Source: Polyangium spumosum
GTDB lineage: Bacteria > Myxococcota_A > Polyangia > Polyangiales > Polyangiaceae
Direction: 5' to 3'
DNA length: 64,000 nucleotides
NCBI RefSeq assembly: GCF_009649845.1
Contig: NZ_WJIE01000011.1
Span: 62,001 to 126,000 of the forward strand
Shown here: positions 28,189 through 36,612 of the stretch, piece after piece
Position numbering within the stretch: position 1 is the stretch's first letter
Layout of the letters: every line of letters begins with the position of its first letter
Notes under the pieces: generated by a model
What the model saw: the letters and a program-made list of their open reading frames with translations, nothing else
Told to the model about the DNA's origin: nothing
The model's database searches: none
Program-made: the position numbers and the translations under genes

Positions 28189-29064
28189 TCAGGTTTCGGC
28201 GCGGCGACAGGTGATGTCGACGATTTCGCGCTGCCAGCCCACCGACGAGCTCGCCTGGATGCGGCGGAACTCGGCGATGGCGCGGACACGCGCGTCGTCC
28301 TCGTCGGCGGCCTCGATCCGGAACGTGCCGCGGAAGATCCGGGCCTCGTGGCCCGCGTGCTCGGCGAACGTCGGCTCTTTGTACGATATGACGATCTCGT
28401 AGAGCGCGCCGCGCGGGGCAGGGGCCGCGTGGGAAGTGCGCTCGGCACGCTCGCGCTCCAGCGTATCGGGGAGGAGCTTCCGCGTGCTCGGCGCGTCGTC
28501 CATCACGTCGTTTGGCGTCGTCACGAGGACCATCCTAGCAGAGGCGGGGAGCCTCTCCCAAGAGGCTTTCGCCTCGATCGAGGGCCTGGCAAAAGGTTGC
28601 ACCTCCAAGGATCGTGATCGGCGCATGTTCTCGGGCACGCCGATCGGCGCGGACGAGGAGGCGCCGATCGCCTCGGCGGCGATGAGGGCGCGTCGCTCGG
28701 CGAGCCAGGCGCGGGCCTCGGCTTCCGTCGCGAAATAACGTGTGGGAACGGCGTCGATTCGGCGGATGAAGTTGCCGGCGCGCACGACGAGGTCCGCGAG
28801 GACGCGGATCGCGAAGTGCGCGCCGAAGATGGCCACGCCGAGGACGGGGACGTCGTGCACCTTCTCCGCCCCCGCCTTGCGCGCGCCCGCGCTGACGGAC
28901 CCGATGCGCGAGAGGTCCACGAGCTTGAGGAGATAGGGGCGGCCCTCGATGAAGGACCTTTCCAGCAGCGTGAGCTCGCGCATCTCCGCCTCGCGGATGT
29001 CACCGACCATCCTCCACACGGTCGTATCTGGCTGCTCGAAAAATACCGTATGCCTCTCCCTCAT
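28189..29064 (-). CDS. STAS/SpoIIAA-like protein with C-terminal extension
   Basis: A 291-residue protein. Residues 1-135 look like a SpoIIAA-like/STAS fold used in many myxobacterial genes: HTVFFEQPDTTVWRMVGDI, YLLKLVDLSRIGSVSAGARK, AIFGAHFAIRVLADLVVRA, ending ATEAEARAWLAERR. A second part (about 170-291) is unrelated and unrecognised, with a beta-rich segment ALYEIVISYKEP. It lies 25 bp upstream of the outer-membrane gene on the same strand and so is probably first in the galactoside operon. The start follows from the N-terminal homology; longer frames are Arg-rich and unlikely. Confidence 0.6.
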   Translation of the reverse strand: MRERHTVFFEQPDTTVWRMVGDIREAEMRELTLLERSFIEGRPYLLKLVDLSRIGSVSAGARKAGAEKVHDVPVLGVAIFGAHFAIRVLADLVVRAGNFIRRIDAVPTRYFATEAEARAWLAERRALIAAEAIGASSSAPIGVPENMRRSRSLEVQPFARPSIEAKASWERLPASARMVLVTTPNDVMDDAPSTRKLLPDTLERERAERTSHAAPAPRGALYEIVISYKEPTFAEHAGHEARIFRGTFRIEAADEDDARVRAIAEFRRIQASSSVGWQREIVDITCRRAET

Positions 29065-29245
29065 CGGGCGTCCCGAGAAACGACCAGGCCGATGGATCGT
29101 GCCGAAACCGATCCATGAAACCAAGCAAAAACGGCGCGTAAAACGGGCTCGCACGGGGGAATCCGCATCACCTCGAAGCCGCGGCGTCAGCCGGGGCGCC
29201 CTTGACAGGGCGCGGCTCCTGTGCCTGTTGATCGCGCTGGAGATC

Positions 29246-30949
29246 ATGAGCACGATGGTGGACAAGCTCGATGTCGCCCGAGCGCTTCGCGAGATCGGCG
29301 CGCTTCTCCGATGCAAAGGGGAGAGCTCGTACAAGGCGCAAGCCTACGAGAATGGCGCGGCCTCGGTCGAGGCCCTCTCCGAGGACCTCGCGCGGCTGGT
29401 CGAGGAGGGGCGGTTGACCCAGGTGCCAGGCATTGGCGCGTCGCTCGCCTCGGTCATCACCGAGATGGTCCGCGCCGGGCGCTCCGAGCTGCTCACCAAG
29501 CTGCGCGCCGAGCTGCCGCCCGGCGTGCTCGAGCTCTGCGAGATCCCGGGGCTCAGCCCGAAAAAAGTGCAGGTGCTGCACGACGCCCTGGGGATCACGA
29601 GCGTGGAGGACCTCCGGCAGGCGTGCCTCGCGGGGCGCGTCCGGTCGGTGAAGGGATTCGGCCCGAAGACGCAGCAGAGCCTGCTCGAGGCCATCGCGCA
29701 GCGAGAGGCGCGCGAGGCGAGGGTGCTGCTCGTCGACGCGCTCGGCGTCGCGGAGCCGCTGATCGAGCACCTCCGCGCCCTCCCCGAGGTGAAGCAGGCG
29801 GATCTCGCCGGCGAAGCGCGTCGTTTTTGCGAGACGGTCACAGGCGTGCAGGTCGTCGTGGCGAGCGACGAGGCGGACGCCGTGCTCGACCACGCGGCGC
29901 GATTCCCGCGGGTGACGCGGGTGCGGAGCCGGGGAGCTTCACGAATCGATCTTTTCCTCGCCGGAGACGTGCCGGCCGCGGTGCACGTGGCGCCCCCCGC
30001 CCATTACGCGGCGGCCCTCTTGACGTGGACCGGCGCTCCGGCGCACCTCGCCGAGCTCGGGCGAGCGAGCGTGGAGCGCGGCGGAGGCGGGGCGAGCGAG
30101 CTCGTGGGCCTGGAGAGCGAGGCGCAGATCTACAGGGCGCTCGGCCTCGCGCCCGTGCCGCCCGAGCTCCGCGAGGGAGACGGCGAAATCGAGGCCGCGC
30201 GCGGGGGCGGCTTCGACGATCTCGTCACGCTGGGCGACATCCAGGGCATGGTGCATTGCCACACGGTGTTCTCCGACGGCAACGACACCATCGAGGACAT
30301 GGCGCGCGCGGCCGAGGCGATGGGGATGAAATACCTCACGATCACGGATCATTCGCCCACGGCGCATTACGCGAGGGGCGTGGAGCTCGATCGCCTCAAA
30401 TCGCAATGGGACGAGATCGCGCGCGTGCAGGAGCGGGTGAAGATCAAGCTCCTGCGAGGGACGGAGTCGGACATCCTCGCGACCGGCGCGCTCGATTACC
30501 CCGACGCGATCCTGGAGCAGCTCGACGTGGTGATCGCGAGCGTCCATTCACGCATGAAGATGGACGAGGCGGCGATGACGCAGAGGCTCGTGGAGGCGAT
30601 GCGGCAGCCGATCTTCAAGATATGGGGCCACCCGCTCGGCCGCCTGCTGCTGCGGCGCGAGCCCTTCGCTTGCCGGGTCGAGGAGGTGCTCGACGTGATC
30701 GCGGAGTCCCGGGCGGCGATCGAGGTCAACGGGGACCCCTACCGGCTCGACATGGAGCCGCGCTGGCTGAAGGAGGCGAAAAAGAGGGGGATCCGCTTCG
30801 TCGTCTCGACCGACGCGCATTCGACGAAGGGTTTTTCCTCGCTGCGTTTCGGCGTCGGTGTGGCGCGGCGAGGCGGGCTCCGGAGGGGCGAGGTGTTGAA
30901 CACGCTCGACCCCGAGGGGTTCCGCGCGGCGGTCAGGCCCATCGGCTGA
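29246..30949 (+). CDS. PolX-like protein with degenerate polymerase palm and intact PHP domain
   Basis: A 567-residue protein with the layout of bacterial family X DNA polymerase: an 8-kDa/HhH part (residues 1-155, VPGIGASLASVI and VKGFGPKTQQSL), a palm/thumb region (about 160-285) and a C-terminal PHP phosphoesterase (from about 333). In active PolX the palm carries GSLRR and a DxD pair, with a third Asp further on. Here the matching stretches read ETVTGVQVVV (196-205) and AAVHVA (244-249), so all three metal-binding carboxylates seem lost. The PHP domain keeps its ligands (VHCHTVFSDG, DHSPTAH, ESDI, ASVHSR, GHPLG, STDAHS). It is probably a phosphoesterase/nuclease with DNA binding, not a polymerase. 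Confidence 0.85.
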   Translation: MSTMVDKLDVARALREIGALLRCKGESSYKAQAYENGAASVEALSEDLARLVEEGRLTQVPGIGASLASVITEMVRAGRSELLTKLRAELPPGVLELCEIPGLSPKKVQVLHDALGITSVEDLRQACLAGRVRSVKGFGPKTQQSLLEAIAQREAREARVLLVDALGVAEPLIEHLRALPEVKQADLAGEARRFCETVTGVQVVVASDEADAVLDHAARFPRVTRVRSRGASRIDLFLAGDVPAAVHVAPPAHYAAALLTWTGAPAHLAELGRASVERGGGGASELVGLESEAQIYRALGLAPVPPELREGDGEIEAARGGGFDDLVTLGDIQGMVHCHTVFSDGNDTIEDMARAAEAMGMKYLTITDHSPTAHYARGVELDRLKSQWDEIARVQERVKIKLLRGTESDILATGALDYPDAILEQLDVVIASVHSRMKMDEAAMTQRLVEAMRQPIFKIWGHPLGRLLLRREPFACRVEEVLDVIAESRAAIEVNGDPYRLDMEPRWLKEAKKRGIRFVVSTDAHSTKGFSSLRFGVGVARRGGLRRGEVLNTLDPEGFRAAVRPIG

Positions 30950-30956
30950 CGTGGGC

Positions 30957-31003
30957 GCCGAAGGCGCAGATCGTCCCGGTACGATCTTCGCAGCGCCTTC
31001 GGC
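30957..31003 (+). repeat. Long inverted repeat abutting a start codon
   Basis: The outer arms GCCGAAGGCGC (30957-30967) and GCGCCTTCGGC (30993-31003) and the inner arms AGATCGT/ACGATCT form an almost continuous 18-bp stem with a 5-nt bulge and a 6-nt loop. It begins 8 bp after the PolX-like stop and ends exactly before the ATG at 31004. It could be a terminator without T-tract or a translational control element. Confidence 0.7.
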
Positions 31004-31366
31004 ATGACCCCGAAAGCGAAAAATGCCATCCGCCTCCAGAGCCCGGCCCGCCCGCGGACCCTCCCGCGTCGAGCTCCCGCCTCGAACGCTTGCCCGATGT
31101 TTTTCCGGGTCCTCGTGTACGCGGCGCGCTCGGGCGAGAAGAGCTTCACCGATTGCGGCTACGAGCTCGGCCGGCAGATCTTCTCCATCGTGGGGAGCGA
31201 CCTGGGCGAGGACGTGATCGGCGAGCTCATGGTGCTCGTCATGAAGCGCGACACGCTGGCGATCCTGCAATGGCTGAAGGCGCGCGTGCCGCGGATGATG
31301 GACATGATCCCGACGCGTGAATATCGGGCCTTCATGAAGGGGTTCATGCAGGCGGTCGTCGAGTGA
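31004..31366 (+). CDS. Small hypothetical protein
   Basis: A 120-residue protein of unknown family. The first 30 residues are Arg/Pro-rich; a later ATG at 31097 would give the 89-residue core MFFRVLVYAARSGEKSFTD followed by amphipathic helices (GRQIFSIVGSDLGEDVIGELMVLVM, PTREYRAFMKGFMQAVVE). It has no signal peptide and no cysteine motif. The first ATG directly abuts a strong hairpin and has no free ribosome-binding site, which favours the shorter version. It is convergent with the PPC-type lipoprotein gene. Confidence 0.5.
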   Translation: MTPKAKNAIRLQSPARPRTLPRRAPASNACPMFFRVLVYAARSGEKSFTDCGYELGRQIFSIVGSDLGEDVIGELMVLVMKRDTLAILQWLKARVPRMMDMIPTREYRAFMKGFMQAVVE

Positions 31367-31373
31367 CGCGCGC

Positions 31374-31877
31374 TCAAAAGAGCTCGAGCGTGAGCTGGAA
31401 CGTGCCGGTCTCGCCCATCCAGCCGTCGACGACGACGTAATAGGTTTCGCCGGCCTGGACCTCATCGACCTGGTTGACGTCGGTGTCCTCGGTCGTCGAA
31501 CCGAACGAACAGTCGAGCAAGTCCGCGTCGCTCCCCGGGCACGCGTCCCACGTGTGCAGCCAGTGGTGCGCGTAATCGGACTGGACCGTCGCGACGAGCT
31601 TGCCCGACTTCGTGGGCATGACGCCGAAGATGAGCTCCTTGCCGCGTCGCTCCCCCGCCATGCACTCGCTGAAATCCGGGCTCTCGGTCACGAAGTCCCT
31701 CCCCCGGCCCGTGTCATCCACCAGGTCCTGCGGCTGGCCGGGGACGAGCTCGGTGATCGACGTGCAGTCCGGCCCCTCCACGCCCGGGGGTGTGTAATCG
31801 TCGGCGATACAAGCCGGGAGGGAGAGGCCGAGCAAAAGGCAGATACCGGGGCGTTCGAGGCGCGAGCGTCTGGACAT
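31374..31877 (-). CDS. Lipoprotein with PPC-like beta domain
   Basis: A 167-residue predicted lipoprotein (MSRRSRLERPG..LSLPAC lipobox). The mature part is a beta-sandwich with ELIFGVMPTKSGKLVATV, an SDYAHHWLHTWDAC segment and VQAGETYYVVVDGW..GTFQLTLEL, the pattern of bacterial pre-peptidase C-terminal (PPC) domains that commonly decorate secreted enzymes; here it stands alone. It is probably a surface binding module of unknown ligand. The ATG at 31877 gives a good n-region; a GTG six codons earlier is possible. The rhomboid gene lies just upstream on the same strand. Confidence 0.65.
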   Translation of the reverse strand: MSRRSRLERPGICLLLGLSLPACIADDYTPPGVEGPDCTSITELVPGQPQDLVDDTGRGRDFVTESPDFSECMAGERRGKELIFGVMPTKSGKLVATVQSDYAHHWLHTWDACPGSDADLLDCSFGSTTEDTDVNQVDEVQAGETYYVVVDGWMGETGTFQLTLELF

Positions 31878-31940
31878 CACGTGCGAGTTTTCCACCGCGG
31901 CGTCCTCGGGACAAGAGGGAAGTTCCGGCGTTCTGGCCGG

Positions 31941-32558
31941 TCAAAAGAAGCTCTTCACCGTGCGCTCCACGCGCGTCGGCTCGAAGAGCCAGGTGAGCAG
32001 GGCGCCGTAGACCGCGCCGGAGAAATGGGCGTCGTGATTGATGTCGTCCCCGGCCGCGATGGAGTGCCATGCGCTATAGGCCAGGTAGAGAAAGGCGAAG
32101 ATGATGCCCGGGATCGGAATGGGCAGGAACATGAGCTGCAGCTTCAGGTTCGGGACGAGGAGGACGGCGCTGAACATCACGGCGGCCACGGCGCCCGAGG
32201 CCCCGAGCGAGTTGTAATTCGGTTTCTTCATGTGCCGCAGGGTCGTCGGGATGAACGCGACGACCACCGCGGAGACGTACAGCACGAGGTAACGCGTCAC
32301 GCCGAGGACGCGGATGGCTTGTTCCGTGAAAAAGTACAGCGAGAACATGTTGAACGCCAGATGCGAGAAATCCGCGTGCAGCCATCCCGCGGTCAGCAGG
32401 CGATGGAGATGGCCTTTCTTGCGGACCTGATAGGGGTTCAGGATCAGCGCGCGTTTCACGGGCTCGGAGACGAACCCGAGCAGGCTCACGATCACCACGG
32501 AGGCCATCAGCAAGAGGGAAACGGGCAAGGCGAGGACGCGCGCCGGGAGGTCGTTCAT
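31941..32558 (-). CDS. Rhomboid-family intramembrane serine protease
   Basis: A 205-residue membrane protein with six hydrophobic segments. The rhomboid elements are intact: HADFSHLAFNMFSLYFF (the H...H...N motif), the nucleophile motif NSLGASGAV, and the catalytic histidine in DAHFSGAVYG. It is therefore probably active and cleaves within membrane helices of substrate proteins. It precedes the PPC-like lipoprotein by about 60 bp on the same strand; no substrate with a cleavable anchor is obvious nearby. Length fits the compact bacterial form. Confidence 0.88.
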   Translation of the reverse strand: MNDLPARVLALPVSLLLMASVVIVSLLGFVSEPVKRALILNPYQVRKKGHLHRLLTAGWLHADFSHLAFNMFSLYFFTEQAIRVLGVTRYLVLYVSAVVVAFIPTTLRHMKKPNYNSLGASGAVAAVMFSAVLLVPNLKLQLMFLPIPIPGIIFAFLYLAYSAWHSIAAGDDINHDAHFSGAVYGALLTWLFEPTRVERTVKSFF

Positions 32559-32623
32559 GGCGCGAGGATAACACGGTCCGGACGCACCGCGGCGCCCGGT
32601 CGTGGCAGGCAGCTCGGCGGCGC

Positions 32624-33079
32624 TCAGCGCGGAGCCCCGAGCATCCGGCGGAGCTCGGGGACGGCGGCGCGGGCCTCGGCGAGGTCACGCACGAAGCGGG
32701 TCGGGCTCGGGTGCGCGGGGCGGAGCGCGCGGACCGCGCGAAAGAGGAGATCGGCGAGGGTCCGCAACATCGGATTGGCCCCGATCACGACGATGGCCCG
32801 CCGAGGCCCGATGTCGCGTGTCTCGGCGAAGGCGCGACGTGCGGCCATGGTCAAGTGTTCGAGGCCGGAGACGTCGCAAAGCACGATGGCGTGAGGCCAC
32901 TCGGCGCCGGCCGCGAACTGCGCCGCGAGCAGGGGCATGGCCTCCGCCACGTCGACGGTGCCGCGCATCGTGACGTGCAGGATGTCGGGCCGCTCGATCC
33001 ACACGTCCGGGTGGTCCGTGGGCAAACGCTGGGCAGGGGCCTCTCCGGGCGGCGCCGGTTCACAATCGCTCATCGACAT
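32624..33079 (-). CDS. STAS/SpoIIAA-like small protein
   Basis: A 151-residue soluble protein. WIERPDILHVTMRGTVDVAEAMPLL, HAIVLCDVSGLEHLTMAARRAF and RRAIVVIGANPMLRTLADLL alternate strands and helices as in STAS or SpoIIAA-like folds, comparable with the N-terminal half of the protein at 28189-29064. The phosphorylatable Ser of classical anti-anti-sigma factors sits in DVSGLEHL if the alignment is right. Two in-frame ATGs (33079 and 33073) overlap the end of the acetyltransferase gene upstream, so the pair is translationally coupled. The function is unknown. Confidence 0.55.
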   Translation of the reverse strand: MSMSDCEPAPPGEAPAQRLPTDHPDVWIERPDILHVTMRGTVDVAEAMPLLAAQFAAGAEWPHAIVLCDVSGLEHLTMAARRAFAETRDIGPRRAIVVIGANPMLRTLADLLFRAVRALRPAHPSPTRFVRDLAEARAAVPELRRMLGAPR

Positions 33080-33891
33080 GGCGTCCCGAATCGATCCGTC
33101 ATCCACGCCGCGCCGAACTCCACGAGGTCCGCGGCCTCGATGAGCTCGCTCGGCGCCCGGCCGACGGTCCCGCGGCGCGCGCGGCCCGTGGCCAGGTAGT
33201 CCTGCAAGATCCGCGCGAAATAATCCTCGCCGGGCCAATCGACGATCCCCTCGCTGTCGTCGAGGCAATCGACATACCGGATCTCCGGTCCCGCGTCTCC
33301 GAGGACCCGACGGTATCGGCGCACCCGCCGTTTGTTCGGTACATCTGCGAGATATTCTGCCCAGTGAAGCACGGTGGTGGTATTCGGATCCGCGCCGAGG
33401 CGGAGGACACGTCCGCCTGCCTGGCAGAGCCGTTCGAGTGGTGATCCGGGCCCGTAGTAATCGTGCCATGGCGGATCACGGAGGAGCTCTTCGGCCCGCG
33501 CGCCCCGGGCGCCGAATCGCCCCTCGGGGTGGTCCGTCACCCGCGTCCCCGGCCGCTGCCGGAAGGCTTCGGCGAGGTGACCGACCTCCGGCTCCGCGGG
33601 CGTCCTTTGCGCGTCGAAGGGCTCGGCGTCGGCGAGCCGGGCCGCGCGTTCGCCCTCGGGCAGCTCGTTCACCCAGGCCCAATCGTCGCGCGCGCCGAGG
33701 ACCATCAAGAGCGTTCCGTCGTCTCCGACGGCCTCGTCGAGGGCGTCGAGGACGCCGCGCGCGCCACCTTCAGCCGGCCCGATGGCGCGGAGCGACGCGT
33801 GGATCATCAACGTGTCGCCCGCGCGGACGCCGAGCTGAAAGAGGTCACGCGCGAGATCCGTGGGGCGTGCTGGCGAGGGGGGCGGGGACAT
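33070..33891 (-). CDS. AAC(3)-family (antibiotic N-acetyltransferase type) protein
   Basis: A 273-residue protein with the landmarks of the aminoglycoside 3-N-acetyltransferase family: GVRAGDTLMIHASLRAIGP, DDGTLLMVLGARD, TDHPEGRFGARG and GRVLRLGADPNTTTVLHWAEY, with the conserved histidines in place. The family acetylates aminoglycosides with acetyl-CoA, but many chromosomal members act on other amines, so resistance should not be assumed. It is divergent from the ABC-F gene (117 bp between starts) and coupled to the STAS-like gene downstream. Confidence 0.82.
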   Translation of the reverse strand: MSPPPSPARPTDLARDLFQLGVRAGDTLMIHASLRAIGPAEGGARGVLDALDEAVGDDGTLLMVLGARDDWAWVNELPEGERAARLADAEPFDAQRTPAEPEVGHLAEAFRQRPGTRVTDHPEGRFGARGARAEELLRDPPWHDYYGPGSPLERLCQAGGRVLRLGADPNTTTVLHWAEYLADVPNKRRVRRYRRVLGDAGPEIRYVDCLDDSEGIVDWPGEDYFARILQDYLATGRARRGTVGRAPSELIEAADLVEFGAAWMTDRFGTPCR

Positions 33892-34008
33892 TCGATCGGG
33901 CGTCCTTCGTTCCTGGAAACTGCGGGGAGCGTACCTCGGAACGGAGAGCCGACGAAGAAGAACTCCTTGCGGCGAGCCGTGAGATTTCGTGCTAGTGCCG
34001 GCGCCGCG

Positions 34009-35622
34009 ATGATCACGCTCGACAAGCTCTCCAAGCGGTTCGGTCCGAAGGTCCTCTTCGAAAATGTCTCGATGCGCTTCGATCCCGGCAAGCGTTACGC
34101 CCTCGTTGGGGCCAACGGCGCGGGAAAGTCGACGCTGCTCAAGGTGATCTCGGGCGAGCACGACTCGGATCAGGGCTCGGTCGAGATCCCGGGCAAGCTC
34201 AAGGTCGGCGTGCTCTCGCAGGACCACTTCGCGTACGAGTCCGTCCGCATCCTGGACGCGGTCCTCATGGGCAACCGCGTCTTGTGGGACGCCATGCAAG
34301 AGAAGGATCGGCTGCTCGCCGGCGAGATGGACGACGAGGTCGGCATGCGCCTCGCCGAGCTCGAAGGGACGATCGGCGAGGAGGACGGCTACACCGCCGA
34401 GGCCCGCGCCGCGGAGATCCTGGAGGGCCTGGGGATCGCGACGCATCGGCACCTCGATACCGTCAGCACGCTCGCGGGCGGGTACAAGCTGCGCGTGCTC
34501 ATCGCGCAGACGCTCTTCGCGGGGGCCGACGTGCTCCTCCTCGACGAGCCGACGAACCACCTCGACCTCGACTCCATCCGGTGGCTCGAGTCGTACCTGA
34601 CGCACGACTTCCGCGGGACGTTGCTCGTCGTGAGCCACGACCGGCATTTCATGAACGCGATCGCCACGCACGTGGCCGACGTCGATTACCAGACCGTCAC
34701 CGTGTACACGGGCGACTACGACGATTTCGTCGAGCAGAAGACGACGGGCAAGCGCCAGTCGGAGGCCGACGCGGCCCAGAAGAAGAAGAAGATCGCCGAG
34801 CTCAAGGACTTCGTGGCCCGCTTCGGCGCGAGCGCGAGCCGGTCGAGCCAGGCCCAGTCGCGCGTGAAGGAGATGGAAAAGCTCGAGGCCAGCATCCAGG
34901 TGCGCCGCTCGAGCGTCGTGCGGCCGTACATCAAGTTCGAGATCGAAAAACCCTCCGGCCGCGACGTGCTCCGCGTGGAGGGGCTCTCGAAGAGCTTCGG
35001 CGACCTGAAGGTCATCGACGGGCTCGACCTCAACCTGAATCGCGGGGACAAACTCGCGGTGATCGGGCCGAGCGGCATCGGCAAATCCACGCTGCTCAAG
35101 CTGCTCGTCTCGGAGCACGCGGCGGACGCGGGCACGGTCGTGTGGGGCCACGACACGAGCGTGGGATACTTCGCGCAGGATCACCACGAGGCGCTCGAGC
35201 CCGGCTTCTCCGCGTACGAGTGGCTGCACCGCTTCGATCCGGAGGCGAAGCTCGAGGACGTGCGCTCGGTGCTCGGGAAGCTCCTGTTCAGCGGGGACGC
35301 GGGGCTCAAGAAGACGGAGAGCCTGTCGGGCGGGGAGGCGGCGCGGCTGCTCCTGGCCAAGCTCATCCTGCTGAAGAACAACGTGGTCGTCCTGGACGAG
35401 CCCACGAACCACCTCGACGTCGAGAGCATCGACGCGCTCCTGCAGGCGCTCATCGCCTTCAAGGGGACCGTCGTCGTGACCAGCCACGACCGGCACTTCA
35501 TCGGCAAGCTCGGGACCCGCGTGCTCGAGCTGTCCCGCAAAGGGCCGCGGCTCTTCAATGGGACGTACGAGGAGTTCCTCGAGCGGTTCGGCGACGAGAC
35601 GAGCGCCCACCGCGGGAATTGA
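34009..35622 (+). CDS. ABC-F family ATPase (YbiT-like)
   Basis: A 537-residue soluble protein with two ABC domains and no membrane part. Domain 1 has GANGAGKST, the signature LAGGYKLRVLIAQ and LLLDEPTNHLD; domain 2 has GPSGIGKST, LSGGEAARLLLAK and VVLDEPTNHLD. Between them is the charged ABC-F linker (SEADAAQKKKKIAELKD and RFGASASRSSQAQSR). ABC-F proteins act on the ribosome, either as translation factors or for antibiotic target protection. The first signature and linker match the YbiT/Uup-like housekeeping branch better than resistance proteins. Divergent placement beside an AAC(3)-like gene is noted but not proof of resistance. Confidence 0.92.
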   Translation: MITLDKLSKRFGPKVLFENVSMRFDPGKRYALVGANGAGKSTLLKVISGEHDSDQGSVEIPGKLKVGVLSQDHFAYESVRILDAVLMGNRVLWDAMQEKDRLLAGEMDDEVGMRLAELEGTIGEEDGYTAEARAAEILEGLGIATHRHLDTVSTLAGGYKLRVLIAQTLFAGADVLLLDEPTNHLDLDSIRWLESYLTHDFRGTLLVVSHDRHFMNAIATHVADVDYQTVTVYTGDYDDFVEQKTTGKRQSEADAAQKKKKIAELKDFVARFGASASRSSQAQSRVKEMEKLEASIQVRRSSVVRPYIKFEIEKPSGRDVLRVEGLSKSFGDLKVIDGLDLNLNRGDKLAVIGPSGIGKSTLLKLLVSEHAADAGTVVWGHDTSVGYFAQDHHEALEPGFSAYEWLHRFDPEAKLEDVRSVLGKLLFSGDAGLKKTESLSGGEAARLLLAKLILLKNNVVVLDEPTNHLDVESIDALLQALIAFKGTVVVTSHDRHFIGKLGTRVLELSRKGPRLFNGTYEEFLERFGDETSAHRGN

Positions 35623-35677
35623 TGAACGGAGGCAGGCTGTGATACGTCCCTCGGAGCGATCCGATCGGAGGTATACC

Positions 35678-36535
35678 ATGCGAGCTCCGCCTCCGGCGCC
35701 GAATGCTGGGCGCTGGACCATCCACGAGATCATCGACGCGGCTGTTCTGGCCCTCCTTTCGGCCGCGGGGCTCCTTCACCCCGAGAGCCCGGGGACCTGG
35801 TTCTCGAGCCTCGCCGTCTCCTTCGCCGTCCTCGTGGTGCCCGTTTTGTCGGGCGCGGCCATCGTGACGGCCCTCTCGCTCCGCCTCGGGACGCGGATCC
35901 AGGGGCCACGCCTCAAGCCGGCGCCCATGGCGCGGGAGGCCTTCGAGACGGCGCGCGCCATGTACGTCGCCGCCTGCCTCATGGCCTGGCCCCTCACGGC
36001 GTGGCGATTGGGCCACCCGACGGGGCTCGTCTGGGACCTCGGCGAACACGGCGTGAGCGTGTGGCAGGTCCTCTTGCAGACCGTGCTCGGCGTCGTCGTG
36101 ATCGACGCGTGGCTCTACTGGAAACACCGGCTCTTGCACACGCGGCTGCTCTTCGGCTTCCACAAAGGCCACCACGCCTTCCGCGACCCCACCGCCTTCG
36201 CCGGCTTCGCCGTGGCCCCGGTCGAGGCGCTGCTCACCTTCTGGCCGATTCTTTTCTTGTGCATGCCCGAGGCCGTGCACTGGGCGCCGCTTTATTTCGG
36301 GCTGGTCGTGGGGTTCGTGAACCTCAACTTCTATCTCCACTGCGGCGTGACCCTGTCGTGGGTCGAGAAGACGTTGCCGCGTATCTTCCTCAACACCTCG
36401 GCCTTCCACAACGTGCACCACGCCCGGGCGAACACGCATTTCGGCGAGGCGCTTTACCTGTGGGACGTCCTCTGCGGCACGCGGCTCACGGGAAAACCGG
36501 CCACGGAGCCGGCCGCGGAGTCCGCGCCGGGGTGA
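35678..36535 (+). CDS. Fatty acid hydroxylase / sterol desaturase superfamily membrane protein
   Basis: A 285-residue protein with four to five membrane helices and the di-iron histidine boxes of the superfamily: KHRLLH, FHKGHHAF and NVHHARANTHFGE. The enzyme would use oxygen to hydroxylate or desaturate a lipid (fatty acid, sterol or carotenoid); the substrate is unknown. Myxobacteria make sterols and hydroxy-lipids, so either is possible. The ATG at 35678 has GGAGG nearby (ATCGGAGGTATACC). It follows the ABC-F gene by 55 bp on the same strand. Confidence 0.85.
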   Translation: MRAPPPAPNAGRWTIHEIIDAAVLALLSAAGLLHPESPGTWFSSLAVSFAVLVVPVLSGAAIVTALSLRLGTRIQGPRLKPAPMAREAFETARAMYVAACLMAWPLTAWRLGHPTGLVWDLGEHGVSVWQVLLQTVLGVVVIDAWLYWKHRLLHTRLLFGFHKGHHAFRDPTAFAGFAVAPVEALLTFWPILFLCMPEAVHWAPLYFGLVVGFVNLNFYLHCGVTLSWVEKTLPRIFLNTSAFHNVHHARANTHFGEALYLWDVLCGTRLTGKPATEPAAESAPG

Positions 36536-36543
36536 CGGGAGGG

Positions 36544-36567
36544 GCGGCGGCTCGGATTCACCGCCGC
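36544..36567 (+). terminator. Hairpin after the hydroxylase gene
   Basis: A 7-bp perfect stem GCGGCGG/CCGCCGC with a 10-nt loop starts 9 bp after the stop at 36535. A second inverted repeat, TACCACG/CGTGGTA (36576-36602), follows before the fibro-slime ATG at 36613 and may be regulatory. Neither has a T-tract. Confidence 0.4.
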
Positions 36568-36612
36568 GACGAAGATACCACGTTCGATCGAGGCGCGTGG
36601 TAGCCTCTGCCA

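Noticed and set aside
33070-33891. Calling a true aminoglycoside-resistance gene
   Set aside because: Only family membership is visible; many chromosomal AAC(3)-like proteins have other substrates, and no mobile element is nearby.
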